64,000 bases of DNA from Rhizobium leguminosarum bv. trifolii WSM2297 (GTDB taxonomy: Bacteria > Pseudomonadota > Alphaproteobacteria > Rhizobiales > Rhizobiaceae), in assembly GCF_000271845.1 (NCBI RefSeq), contig NZ_JH719393.1:806001-870000 (forward strand). Direction: 5' to 3'. Position numbers and translations under genes: made by a program. The notes beneath the pieces were generated by a model that had not been told where the DNA came from, did no database searches, and saw only the letters and a program-made list of their open reading frames with translations. Below are positions 24,494 through 32,494 of the stretch, in pieces. Positions within the stretch are counted from its first letter, which is position 1, and each line of letters begins with the position of its first letter.

Positions 24494-25363
24494 CTATTGC
24501 GGAATCTCGACGGTAAAGGCGAAGCTTGCCACGCCACCCGGCGCCAGGATGGTGGTGGAGGGACGTTTCGACAGCTCGCTCGAACCTCCGGCCTCTGTAG
24601 CCGTTCCATGCCAAGGCTCGACGCAGATGAAGGGCGCGCCCGGCTTGGTCCACAAGGCGAGATTGGGCAGGTTTTTGAAGCCAAACCGCAAGCTCGGCCC
24701 ACCTTCGGCGCCGTAGCGCAACCCTTCGCCTGCGCCTTGCGGGAAGATCATCGCATCCTGGTCGAACATTGCGTGATCCAGTACCAGCCGACCGGCATTG
24801 AACGGGGAGGGCAGCGTTGCAGGATTGATAAGGCCACCCTCCAGCCGTACGAGCCTCGGTTCGGCTTCATTGTCGAGCGTGACGGTATGGGCGCGCCCGG
24901 CAGCACCGGGCAGCGGCCAGACGAAGGCCGGATGGAAGCCGAGCCCGAACGGCATCGCCTTTTGGTCGCGGTTGGCAACCTCTGCTGTCACCGTCAAGGC
25001 GCGTCCCTCGACCGCATGCTCCAAAGTCAGCTGAAAGTCGAACGGATACACCGCCCGGGTTGCCTCCGAGGCGACCAATTCGTGCCGGCACATCGTTTCC
25101 GTGGATGCTGCAAGCCTAAACTCGCTCCGGCGGGCAAAACCATGCTGCGCCATCGGGTAGACGGTGCCGTCGATCGTGATCCTGTCGTCCGGGGCCTTGC
25201 CCACGATTGGAAACAGGATTGGCGAGCGCCCGGTCCAGAAGGCGGCGTCGCCTGTCCATAACCAGGAGCGTCCGTCGCTTGATGTGAGCGCCTGCATCTC
25301 GGCGCCGAGGGGAGAGACGTCGACGGTGAGATTCTGATTGCCGATCCGGATTAAGGTTGGCAT
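24494..25363 (-). CDS. Aldose 1-epimerase family protein (LacX-like)
   Basis: This 289-residue protein belongs to the galactose mutarotase-like fold, LacX branch. Segments are VSPLGAEMQALTSSDGRSWL near the start, WTGRSPILFPIVGKAPDD, YPMAQHGFARRSEF (catalytic His region), MPFGLGFHPAFVWPLPG (second His region) and CVEPWHGTATE. Such enzymes interconvert sugar anomers or bind hexose phosphates; the substrate is not evident. It is a single gene on its strand, ending at the emrB terminator. The ATG at 25363 fits the family N-terminus and follows GGGAA 6 bases upstream. Confidence 0.87.
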   Translation of the reverse strand: MPTLIRIGNQNLTVDVSPLGAEMQALTSSDGRSWLWTGDAAFWTGRSPILFPIVGKAPDDRITIDGTVYPMAQHGFARRSEFRLAASTETMCRHELVASEATRAVYPFDFQLTLEHAVEGRALTVTAEVANRDQKAMPFGLGFHPAFVWPLPGAAGRAHTVTLDNEAEPRLVRLEGGLINPATLPSPFNAGRLVLDHAMFDQDAMIFPQGAGEGLRYGAEGGPSLRFGFKNLPNLALWTKPGAPFICVEPWHGTATEAGGSSELSKRPSTTILAPGGVASFAFTVEIPQ

Positions 25364-25472
25364 CGCAATTCCCTTTCGCGCTGGTTCGCTACCAAGCCAT
25401 ACCTTCCCGCACCGGGGATTTCCACCAATAGGTGGAAGGCAGTGGTGACGGCGACCATGTGTCGGTCGGACG

Positions 25473-25802
25473 CTATTTCCTGATCGCACCCAATCTTGCG
25501 ATCACCTCTTTCGGGATGCCATAGCGCTGAATGGCATCGCGATTGTTGCGCAGCCCGCAGATTTCGCGCTGGATGAAGAACGCCCAGACGGCGTCGGAGG
25601 CTGCATTGAGAAGCATCTCGCGGTCTTCGGCACTCTGGCGCTCCGCAGTCCAGGCTTTCAGGTTGGCAATCGCCGCCTCCACCTTCAGCCCGTGACGGCC
25701 GAGCGAGTCGGCGCGTTCCGCCATCAACTCGTATTCGAGGACGTTGAAGCCGTTTCTATCCTGCTGCGATTGTCTGAAGGATTGCGGCGGACGAACGCTC
25801 AT
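25473..25802 (-). CDS. Small conserved hypothetical protein (DUF6665-like)
   Basis: This 109-residue protein is mostly helical: FNVLEYELMAERADSLGRHG, KVEAAIANLKAW, then LLNAASDAVWAFFIQREICG and a tail with YGIPKEVIARLG. It resembles short rhizobial proteins now grouped as DUF6665, assigned from memory, with no known function. No signal peptide or membrane helix is seen. The ATG at 25802 has GAAGGGAA about 8 bases upstream. It is divergent from the ABC-F gene. Confidence 0.65.
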   Translation of the reverse strand: MSVRPPQSFRQSQQDRNGFNVLEYELMAERADSLGRHGLKVEAAIANLKAWTAERQSAEDREMLLNAASDAVWAFFIQREICGLRNNRDAIQRYGIPKEVIARLGAIRK

Positions 25803-25945
25803 TGGCACGAATTCCCTTCGGCGGAGGCGACAATCTTAGCCAATCCGGCTCGACAGATCGAGAGGCTTTGAAACGGGCCTATCCCGGCATTTCCATGCAT
25901 GGCATAAGGGCGCCGAAAACTTTCCCCCTAGGCCCAGCGCACATC

Positions 25946-27568
25946 ATGATTCGTATCGAGAACATCAGCAAACAGCTCAGTCACCGGATCCTCTTCATCG
26001 AGGCGTCTGCAGCGCTCAACAGAGGCGAGAAGATCGGTCTCGTCGGCCCGAACGGCGCCGGCAAGACAACGATCTTCCGGATGATCAACGGCGAGGAGCA
26101 GCCCGATGAGGGGCAGGTCTCCTGCGAGAAGGGCGTTACCATCGGCTACTTCAACCAGGATGTCGGCGAGATGGCGGGTCACAGTGCGGTTGCCGAGGTG
26201 ATGAATGGCGCCGGCCCGGTCAGCGTCGTTGCCGGCGATTTGCGCGAGCTCGAGGCGGCCATGGCCGATCCCGAGCAGGCCGACGACATGGACAAGATCA
26301 TCGAGCGTTATGGCGAGGTGCAGGCGCGTTATGAGGAGCTGGACGGTTATGCGCTCGAAGGACGCGCCCGCGAAGTGCTCGCGGGCCTGAGCTTCAGCCA
26401 GGAGATGATGGACGGCGATGTCGGGGCGCTGTCGGGCGGCTGGAAGATGCGCGTGGCGCTCGCCCGCATTCTATTGGCGCGACCCGACGTCATGCTGCTC
26501 GACGAACCGAGCAACCATCTGGATCTCGAAAGTCTGATCTGGCTGGAGGAATTCCTGAAAGGCTACGAAGGCGCGCTGCTGATGACCTCGCACGACCGCG
26601 AGTTCATGAACCGCATCATCACCAAGATCATCGAGATCGACGGCGGCACGTTGACGACCTATTCGGGCGATTACGAATTCTACGAGCAGCAGCGGGCGCA
26701 GAACGAAAAGCAGCAGCAGGCCCAGTTCGAGCGCCAGCAGGCGATGCTCGCCAAGGAAATCAAATTCATCGAGCGGTTCAAGGCGCGCGCCTCGCATGCC
26801 TCGCAGGTGCAGAGCCGCGTGAAGAAACTGGAGAAGATCGACCGGGTGGAGCCGCCCAAGCGCCGGCAGTCGGTCGCCTTCGAATTCCAGCCGACGCCGC
26901 GCTCCGGCGAGGATGTGGTCAGCCTGAAGAACGTGCACAAGAAATATGGCAGCCGAAGCATCTATGAGGGGCTGGATTTCATGGTGCGGCGGCGGGAACG
27001 CTGGTGCATCATGGGTATCAACGGCGCCGGCAAGTCGACACTGCTGAAGCTGGTGACGGGTACCGCCGAGCCTGATAAAGGCAGCGTCGCTCTCGGCGCC
27101 AGCGTCAAGATGGGTTATTTCGCCCAGCATGCCATGGATATTCTCGACGGCGAGCACACCGTATTCCAATCGCTGGAAGACCGGTTTCCGCAAGCGGGGC
27201 AGGGGCCTTTGCGGGCGCTCGCCGGATGTTTCGGCTTTTCCGGCGACGATGTCGAGAAGCGGTGCCGCGTGCTTTCGGGCGGCGAGAAGGCGCGCCTGGT
27301 CATGGCGATGATGCTGTTCGACCCGCCGAACCTCTTGGTGCTCGACGAGCCGACGAACCATCTCGACCTCGACACGAAGGAGATGTTGATCAAGGCCCTG
27401 GCGCAATACGAGGGCACCATGCTGTTCGTCTCGCATGACCGGCATTTCCTCGCCGCACTTTCCAACCGGGTGCTGGAGCTGACGCCGGAGGGCATCCATC
27501 AGTATGGCGGCGGCTATACCGAATATGTGGCGCGCACCGGGCACGAGGCGCCCGGTCTCAGGAGCTGA
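25946..27568 (+). CDS. ABC-F family ATPase (ribosome-associated type)
   Basis: This 540-residue soluble protein has two ABC domains in one chain and no membrane segment. Domain 1 has GPNGAGKTT, LSGGWKMRVALARILL and LLDEPSNHLDLESL. A basic, glutamine-rich linker (residues 240-320, including EQQRAQNEKQQQAQFERQ) follows, and domain 2 has GINGAGKST, LSGGEKARLVMAMML and VLDEPTNHLDLDT. ABC-F proteins bind the ribosomal E site to rescue or regulate translation; some give antibiotic protection. The length and the short linker suit a housekeeping paralogue rather than a resistance factor. The ATG at 25946 gives the canonical MIRIENISK start. Confidence 0.93.
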   Translation: MIRIENISKQLSHRILFIEASAALNRGEKIGLVGPNGAGKTTIFRMINGEEQPDEGQVSCEKGVTIGYFNQDVGEMAGHSAVAEVMNGAGPVSVVAGDLRELEAAMADPEQADDMDKIIERYGEVQARYEELDGYALEGRAREVLAGLSFSQEMMDGDVGALSGGWKMRVALARILLARPDVMLLDEPSNHLDLESLIWLEEFLKGYEGALLMTSHDREFMNRIITKIIEIDGGTLTTYSGDYEFYEQQRAQNEKQQQAQFERQQAMLAKEIKFIERFKARASHASQVQSRVKKLEKIDRVEPPKRRQSVAFEFQPTPRSGEDVVSLKNVHKKYGSRSIYEGLDFMVRRRERWCIMGINGAGKSTLLKLVTGTAEPDKGSVALGASVKMGYFAQHAMDILDGEHTVFQSLEDRFPQAGQGPLRALAGCFGFSGDDVEKRCRVLSGGEKARLVMAMMLFDPPNLLVLDEPTNHLDLDTKEMLIKALAQYEGTMLFVSHDRHFLAALSNRVLELTPEGIHQYGGGYTEYVARTGHEAPGLRS

Positions 27569-27667
27569 CATTATTTTTATGCGGCATGTCGAAACCCTCG
27601 GCGCCGAAGCGACCAGCAATGAGCCGGCCAACGATATCGGTTGGACAGTCGGAGCAGCGGAGGAGAA

Positions 27668-28060
27668 ATGGTCATGCTGCTGGATAGGATCGAAGTCATC
27701 ACTCTGTTCGTCGACGACATCGACGAGGCCAGGGCGTTTTACCAAAAGGTCTTTGCCGCCGATGTCGTCTATAAGGACGACGTCTGCTCGGTGCTGAAAT
27801 TTTCGGGAACGATGGTCAATTTGCTCCGGGGGACCGAAGCGCCGCAGCTGGTCGAGCCCTCGCCGGTGGCGGCATTCGGCTCGGGCAGTCGCGTGCTGCT
27901 GACGGTCAAGGTCGACGATGTCGATGCGGTCTGCGCCGAGCTGCGCAGGCTTGGCGTGACGCTGCTCAACGGGCCGATCGATCGTGCATGGGGCCGCCGC
28001 ACGGCGGCCTTTGCGGATCCGTCCGGCCACGTCTGGGAGGTCGCACAGGAACTGCGCTAA
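27668..28060 (+). CDS. VOC-family (glyoxalase/dioxygenase-like) protein
   Basis: This 130-residue protein has the paired beta-alpha-beta-beta-beta modules of the vicinal oxygen chelate fold: VITLFVDDIDEARAFYQKVF at the start of module one, and LLTVKVDDVDAVCAELRRLG then AAFADPSGHVWEVAQEL at module two. Candidate metal ligands sit in these segments. The fold covers lyases, dioxygenases and antibiotic-binding proteins, so the reaction cannot be named. GGAGGAG precedes the ATG at 27668. It follows the ABC-F gene by 99 bases. Confidence 0.85.
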   Translation: MVMLLDRIEVITLFVDDIDEARAFYQKVFAADVVYKDDVCSVLKFSGTMVNLLRGTEAPQLVEPSPVAAFGSGSRVLLTVKVDDVDAVCAELRRLGVTLLNGPIDRAWGRRTAAFADPSGHVWEVAQELR

Positions 28061-28192
28061 ATGTTGCATCGAAGACCTTGGCAAGCCGCTTCCTTCACGT
28101 GAAGAGCGAATTCGGCGGCTATTGCCACGATGATGACCAAATTCCGTGGTGTTCGGAGCCCTCTTCATGCAATCGGGGACGGGCGCATCAGC

Positions 28193-28720
28193 ATGGACTG
28201 GATCAATCGCTATATCGATCAGCCGCTACTGCACGGCGCGGCGGGCTTGCTGCGGAGCTGGCATCTTCGCACGCGGCAACCGCCGGAGCTGCTGGAGCCG
28301 ACTTGGAATCTCGTCGTGCTCTCGTTTCTCCTGATCGCGAGCGGACAGGTCCTGGCCGGCAAACCTTTTGCCCTCGGTGTTGCCGCGCTGGTCATGCTGG
28401 CGCTGCCCTCCGCGCGAAAACTGCTTTCGGTGATGAGGGCGAGCGGAGGCGGCTACGGCGCCCGGGAATACAAGTCGTTGAGAGCCCGCGCCATCGCCAA
28501 ACGTGAGGCGGAGTGGTCGGTGCGGATCATCGTCCTGTTTTGCTCTGCCTGCCTTCCCTTCATCGCCCGCATCGACGATCCGGCGGGGGCCTGTTTCATG
28601 CTGGGGGCAAGCATCTGGTTCGTCCTGACCGGGCCGCTCAAGGCCTATCTCGAGGCCGCCGAGCCTCCCGAGCCGAACGAAGGTGACCGGATGGTCAGCG
28701 GCGCCTTCCATTTTGGCTGA
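28193..28720 (+). CDS. Membrane protein of unknown function
   Basis: This 175-residue protein has four hydrophobic stretches: NLVVLSFLLIASGQVLAG, ALGVAALVMLALPSA, VRIIVLFCSACLPFIA and CFMLGASIWFVLTGPL. I do not recognise the family. The start at 28193 (MDWINRYIDQ) is preferred because the protein then begins with an amphipathic helix, though an ATG at 28130 is also open. It lies between the VOC gene and a small membrane protein on the same strand. Confidence 0.6.
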   Translation: MDWINRYIDQPLLHGAAGLLRSWHLRTRQPPELLEPTWNLVVLSFLLIASGQVLAGKPFALGVAALVMLALPSARKLLSVMRASGGGYGAREYKSLRARAIAKREAEWSVRIIVLFCSACLPFIARIDDPAGACFMLGASIWFVLTGPLKAYLEAAEPPEPNEGDRMVSGAFHFG

Positions 28721-28820
28721 ACCGGGCCGATGCGACGTTGCATGCGCCGGCCCTGAGAGGGACAGGGAACCAAATGGGGCGACCTCCGTTATCTCCGCAG
28801 CAACGTAAAAGGAGATTGCG

Positions 28821-28985
28821 ATGCTTTATTACGCTCTGGTGTTTCTCGTTGTGGCCTTGATAGCCGGCGTCCTCGGATTTGGCGGTATAGCAGGGGCTTC
28901 AGCTTCTATTGCCCAGGTTCTGTTCTTCATTTTCCTGGTGCTGTTCGTCGTATCGCTCGTTATGCGCTTTATGCGCAGAGTATAG
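28821..28985 (+). CDS. DUF1328-type small membrane protein
   Basis: This 54-residue protein, [20 protein letters not shown] followed by [19 protein letters not shown], is two membrane helices joined by a small glycine/alanine turn. This is the YtjA/DUF1328 pattern. AAAGGAGA lies 8 bases before the ATG, and a clear terminator follows 18 bases after the stop, so it is a real, independently ended gene. Function is unknown; in other bacteria such proteins are envelope-stress induced. Confidence 0.85.
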   Translation: MLYYALVFLVVALIAGVLGFGGIAGASASIAQVLFFIFLVLFVVSLVMRFMRRV

Positions 28986-29003
28986 TGCGAATAGAATAAG
29001 TAT

Positions 29004-29034
29004 AAAAACCCGGCGAACACATCGCCGGGTTTTT
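29004..29034 (+). terminator. Rho-independent terminator after the DUF1328 gene
   Basis: AAAAACCCGGCGA (29004-29016) pairs perfectly with TCGCCGGGTTTTT (29022-29034) around a 5-base loop, ending in a T run. The symmetric A/T tails let it act for both strands, including the convergent EF-hand gene. Confidence 0.9.
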
Positions 29035-29065
29035 CTTTATTGCCGCATCCGTTTTGCCGCCGTTC

Positions 29066-29422
29066 TCACTGGAGGTTTCCGTTACGGTCATGGTCGGCTG
29101 TGGCGAAATCCGCCATGACCCGCTGCATGAATTCGCTTCGGCTGATGCCGCCATTGTGGTTGGTGTCGGTCAAAGTGAATTGCTCGACTGTCAGGATCTG
29201 AACCGTCTCATCGGACTGCAGGCTGCCGTCCTTGTTCTTGTCGAGGCTTCCGAACGCCGTGCCCATGAAGGTTTCGTATTCGGAGCGATCGACCGTCTTG
29301 CTGGCATTGCCGTCGAGTCGGTCCATCTGGCCCTGATACATCGATCCGGGCTGCTGTTGTTGTGCTGCTGCCCCAAGGCATTGGCACAGGATGAGTGTCG
29401 TCGCGAAAGCCAGGGTTTTCAT
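29066..29422 (-). CDS. Periplasmic EF-hand protein
   Basis: This 118-residue protein has a signal peptide (MKTLAFATTLILCQCLGAAA) and calcium-binding EF-hand loops: DKNKDGSLQSDE and DTNHNGGISRSE are canonical. A degenerate loop, DGNASKTVDRSE, precedes them, and a partial DHDRNGN sits at the very end. It is probably exported and binds calcium; partners are unknown. GGAAGGA lies about 8 bases before the ATG at 29422. The glycine-zipper lipoprotein gene is 33 bases upstream on the same strand, so the two form a small envelope unit. Confidence 0.85.
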   Translation of the reverse strand: MKTLAFATTLILCQCLGAAAQQQQPGSMYQGQMDRLDGNASKTVDRSEYETFMGTAFGSLDKNKDGSLQSDETVQILTVEQFTLTDTNHNGGISRSEFMQRVMADFATADHDRNGNLQ

Positions 29423-29455
29423 CGCTTGATATCCTTCCCCCATTATCGGCCCCAA

Positions 29456-29704
29456 TTATCGGCAAGCCAGACGATTGCCGACGAAACCGCCGCCGCCTAT
29501 GCCGGCGCCGATCGCAAGCACCTGCCCGGTTCCAGCCCCGATCGTACTGCCGATCAGGCCGCCGACAATCGCGCCGCCGACGGTTCCCGCAATGCAGCCG
29601 AATTCGGAATTGTGATCCGAGACCGCCTGTGATGTCGGTCCGGACTGGCAGCCGGAGACGGCAAGGCATCCCGCCAGCATGATGTTTGTCGTGCGTATGC
29701 GCAT
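29456..29704 (-). CDS. Glycine-zipper outer-membrane lipoprotein
   Basis: This 82-residue protein has a lipoprotein signal peptide with lipobox LAVSGC. After cleavage it has a glycine-rich zipper, GTVGGAIVGGLIGSTIGAGT followed by IGAGIGGGGFVGN, typical of 17-kDa-antigen and SlyB-like lipoproteins embedded in the outer membrane. It is shorter than SlyB and lacks the conserved C-terminal domain. Six bases separate GGGAGG from the ATG. It precedes the EF-hand gene. Confidence 0.84.
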   Translation of the reverse strand: MRIRTTNIMLAGCLAVSGCQSGPTSQAVSDHNSEFGCIAGTVGGAIVGGLIGSTIGAGTGQVLAIGAGIGGGGFVGNRLACR

Positions 29705-30285
29705 GTTTCCCTCCCGATAAATATACCCGCCATCTGCAATAGAGATCGGTGGGTGTACGATTGTTCGGTCCCTGCGAAAATATCGCCTGATTATATCTCT
29801 GGAATTCAGACTTTATTTCTGTTCGAACAGAAGGAGAATTCCGGAAAGCAACCGGACATTCTGTGGCAGTGCAAAGCAGTCATGCCATTTCTCCCGCCGT
29901 TACAGTCTAGCAGGGAGAATATTTCCAAATAGTACAGCTATAGACACCGGATGGCAACCTGCGCGGCCATCGATCGCAATGGGCAACAGGGCGCTCGCAA
30001 TCTGGTCGGAAAGACGAGGCCCATCGCAAGCGTGCCTTTCCGGCAACCATTCCTGACAACATCATGAAATAACCGGATGACGTGAATTAGTGCCTTCGAA
30101 ATGTCCCAATGGGGCTGAACCGTAGGCATGTTTGTCGCTTGTGCCCTCCCATGGCACTTCGACAGGCGATGCGAAAAGGATGCCGGTTCCGGATCGTTTT
30201 GCGGTTCCGCCGGTTATCTGTAGCCGAATCTGGTGGCGAGTAGCCGGGTATTTTGCTCCCGTCACGATTTGAGAAGGAGACACTT
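29705..30285. other. Gene-poor stretch with a perfect 16-base palindrome
   Basis: No gene is supported in these 581 bases. TTCTGTTCGAACAGAA (29817-29832) is a perfect palindrome, and GAGAATTCCGG-like sequence follows it. It could be an operator for the lipoprotein unit; no known consensus fits well. Confidence 0.5.
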
Positions 30286-30807
30286 ATGAATAAGACTTTT
30301 GCGACGGCGTTTGCCGCGGTATCGTTGAGCCTCATCGGCGCGGCGGCGGTCAACGCCGCCGACCCGGTCACCAGGACCTATGAAGAACCGGACCTGCGCA
30401 ACGGCGTGAAGATCGGTTACCTCACCTGCGATATCGGCGGCGGCACGGGTTATGTGCTCGGTTCCTCCAAGGAGGCCGATTGCATCTTCCAGTCGACCGT
30501 CGGCAACGAGCTCACGGATCGTTATACCGGCGAAGTGAGAAAACTCGGCATCGATCTCGGTTTCACCACGCGCAGCCGGCTGATCTGGGCCGTGTTTGCG
30601 CCGACGGCCGGTTATCATCGCGGATCGCTCGCCGGCCTTTATGTCGGCGCCACCGCCGAAGCGACACTGGGCGCCGGCGTCGGCGCCAATCTTTTGGTCG
30701 GCGGTACCTCGGGCTCGATTCATCTGCAGACGGTCAGCCTGACCGGCCAGCTCGGCCTCAATGTTGCCGCCGGCAGCGCATCGATGACGCTGACGTCAGC
30801 GAATTGA
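30286..30807 (+). CDS. DUF992-family exported protein
   Basis: This 173-residue protein has a signal peptide ending at AAAVNAAD, followed by the DUF992 pattern: VKIGYLTCDIGGGTGYVLGS, then DCIFQSTVGNELTDRYTGEV and a glycine/alanine-rich C-terminus (YVGATAEATLGAGVGANLLV). The two cysteines probably form a disulfide. DUF992 proteins are periplasmic and common in alphaproteobacteria, with no known role. AGAAGGAGA sits 7 bases before the ATG. Confidence 0.85.
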   Translation: MNKTFATAFAAVSLSLIGAAAVNAADPVTRTYEEPDLRNGVKIGYLTCDIGGGTGYVLGSSKEADCIFQSTVGNELTDRYTGEVRKLGIDLGFTTRSRLIWAVFAPTAGYHRGSLAGLYVGATAEATLGAGVGANLLVGGTSGSIHLQTVSLTGQLGLNVAAGSASMTLTSAN

Positions 30808-30816
30808 TCTATCTTT

Positions 30817-30850
30817 TGACGCTCCCTGCCGCGCCGCGGCGGGGGCGTCA
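30817..30850 (+). terminator. Hairpin after the DUF992 gene
   Basis: TGACGC (30817-30822) and GCGTCA (30845-30850) enclose an inner GC-rich inverted repeat, giving a long stem 10 bases after the stop. There is no T run, so termination efficiency is uncertain. Confidence 0.5.
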
Positions 30851-30887
30851 CCTCCTCCGAGGTTCGATTTCTCACCTTTCATACCGA

Positions 30888-30957
30888 GAGCATTTTGCTT
30901 TATTCAAGTCATCGAAATGCTCTATCTGTTTGTCTTACGCAAAACGCCGAGCGTTTT
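30888..30957. repeat. Double-hairpin rhizobial intergenic repeat
   Basis: GAGCATTT (30888-30895) pairs with AAATGCTC (30915-30922), and AAAACGC (30941-30947) with GCGTTTT (30951-30957). The block GAGCATTTTGCTTTATTCAA is familiar as a dispersed intergenic element in Rhizobium genomes. It occupies most of the gap before the GNAT gene. Confidence 0.5.
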
Positions 30958-30980
30958 TGGCTGCTCCAAGCCGGATTGAG

Positions 30981-31451
30981 ATGATGGATATTCGCATGGC
31001 AACGCCCGGCGAGGACGAAGTCCTGGTGGGGCACTATTTGAAGATCTGGGACAGCTACGGCACGCCACCGGAGCACTACCGGCCGGATGCGGCCACGCGG
31101 ATATTGTCTTTCATCAGAAGCGGCCGCGCAGAGCGCCGCCTGGCCACGTTCCTTGCCGTCGTCGAGGGTGAAATCGCCGGTTCCGTATCCTGCCAGCTGC
31201 ACCAATCGCCGTTTCCCGAAATCATCCGGGAAGAACAGCGGCTGCACGGTTACATCTGGTCCGTCTATGTTGCGGACGCCTTCCGCCGGCGCGGCATCGC
31301 GCAGGCGCTGACCAGCAAGGCGGCCGACTATCTGAAATCGATCGGCTGCACCACCGCTGTCCTCCATGCCTCGGATGCCGGCGAACCAGTCTATCGGACC
31401 GTCGGTTTCGAATTGGCGAAGGAAATGCGCCTGCAGTTTCCAACCGAGTAG
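30981..31451 (+). CDS. GNAT-family N-acetyltransferase
   Basis: This 156-residue protein has the GNAT core: ATFLAVVEGEIAGSVSCQL (beta strands 2-4), then the acetyl-CoA pyrophosphate-binding VYVADAFRRRGIAQALTSKA (R-R-G-I-A loop) and the C-terminal VLHASDAGEPVYRTVGFELA. It should transfer an acetyl group from acetyl-CoA to an amine; the acceptor is unknown. GGATTGAG ends just before the double ATG at 30981. The LysR gene lies convergent 29 bases downstream. Confidence 0.88.
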   Translation: MMDIRMATPGEDEVLVGHYLKIWDSYGTPPEHYRPDAATRILSFIRSGRAERRLATFLAVVEGEIAGSVSCQLHQSPFPEIIREEQRLHGYIWSVYVADAFRRRGIAQALTSKAADYLKSIGCTTAVLHASDAGEPVYRTVGFELAKEMRLQFPTE

Positions 31452-31480
31452 CGAGCAGCGAATGCCGCCCCGCATGTGGC

Positions 31481-32410
31481 TTACGCTTTCGCGCGGCCGG
31501 GCGCCGTAAAGGCGGCAATCGTCGCCTCGTCATGGCCGGCCTCGCGCAGGAAGCGGCCGGCAAATTCGATGGCCGGGCTTCTCAGCGCATCGTCCGGCCG
31601 GATCAGATGAAAGGCCACATGATAGTCGAGTGTGCGCTCCGACACGGCAACAACGCGCCCGGTCGCCAACGCTGCATCCGATAACGGCGGCCGGGCGAGC
31701 GCAATGCCGAGCCCTTGCGCGCAGGCATCGATCACCAGATTATAGTCCTCGAAGCGCCGGTCCTGGCCACGCGGAATATAGTCGACGCCCTCGCGGGAAA
31801 GCCAGCGGCGCCAGCCTTCGATATTCGAATCGTGGAGGATCGGCAGATCGAGCAGCGAAAGAGCGTCGGAACGCTGGCCGAGCCGTTCCGCCAACACCGG
31901 GGCGGCGATCGGAAACGACTTCTCCTGCCAGAGCGGCAGGGCGCGCACGCCGGCCCACGGCCCCTTGCCGCAGCGGATGGCAAGGTCCGTGCCTTCGCCG
32001 AAATCCGCCAGCCGGTGTTCGAGCGTCAGTTCGACATGCAACTCGTTCCCTTCGAGCTTCGGCAGACGTTGAAACAGCCACAACGAGGCGACGGAGGGCG
32101 TTACCGAAAGACGCACCACCGCCTTGTTGCGACGAGGCAGCCAGCGCTCGCCGCTATTGCCGAGCAGGGCAAGCGCTTCCTCCGCCCGCGCGAAAAACCG
32201 CATGCCCTCCGGCGTCAGGCGAACGCCGCGGGGCTCGCGGGCAAACAGGCGCACACCCATCCAGCGCTCGAGGCGCGACACCTGCCGCGACACCGCGCCA
32301 TGGGTGATGCCGCTTTCCTCGGCCGCGGCAGAAAACGAGCCGAGCCGGGCGGCGCGGGCAAAGGTCTCGAGCGTGTCTAGGGGCGGCAGAACCGGTGAGC
32401 TGTGAACCAT
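31481..32410 (-). CDS. LysR-family regulator (GcvA-like)
   Basis: This 309-residue regulator has an N-terminal winged helix-turn-helix (LDTLETFARAARLGSFSAAA then ESGITHGAVSRQVSRLERWM) and a periplasmic-binding-like effector domain. The segments RLTPEGMRFFARAEEALALL and DLAIRCGKGPWAGVRALPLW put it near the GcvA/DsdC branch. It is divergent from an EamA exporter gene over 84 bases, the standard layout for a LysR regulator and its target. The ATG at 32410 is preferred; a GTG two codons earlier is open. Confidence 0.87.
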   Translation of the reverse strand: MVHSSPVLPPLDTLETFARAARLGSFSAAAEESGITHGAVSRQVSRLERWMGVRLFAREPRGVRLTPEGMRFFARAEEALALLGNSGERWLPRRNKAVVRLSVTPSVASLWLFQRLPKLEGNELHVELTLEHRLADFGEGTDLAIRCGKGPWAGVRALPLWQEKSFPIAAPVLAERLGQRSDALSLLDLPILHDSNIEGWRRWLSREGVDYIPRGQDRRFEDYNLVIDACAQGLGIALARPPLSDAALATGRVVAVSERTLDYHVAFHLIRPDDALRSPAIEFAGRFLREAGHDEATIAAFTAPGRAKA

Positions 32411-32494
32411 AGGCACATTTGATCATCGATTGCGATGCTTTTCAAGCACGCATCGAAGGCCTATCCATTGGCGCAGGCACATATGGAGGCGAAA

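Noticed and set aside
26471..28168. Open frame of about 565 codons opposite the ABC-F and VOC genes
   Set aside because: It spans two real genes and their spacer, and shows no recognisable domain.
29817..29832. LexA (SOS) box
   Set aside because: Alphaproteobacterial LexA sites are GTTC or GAAC direct repeats with a 7-base spacer; this is a compact inverted repeat.
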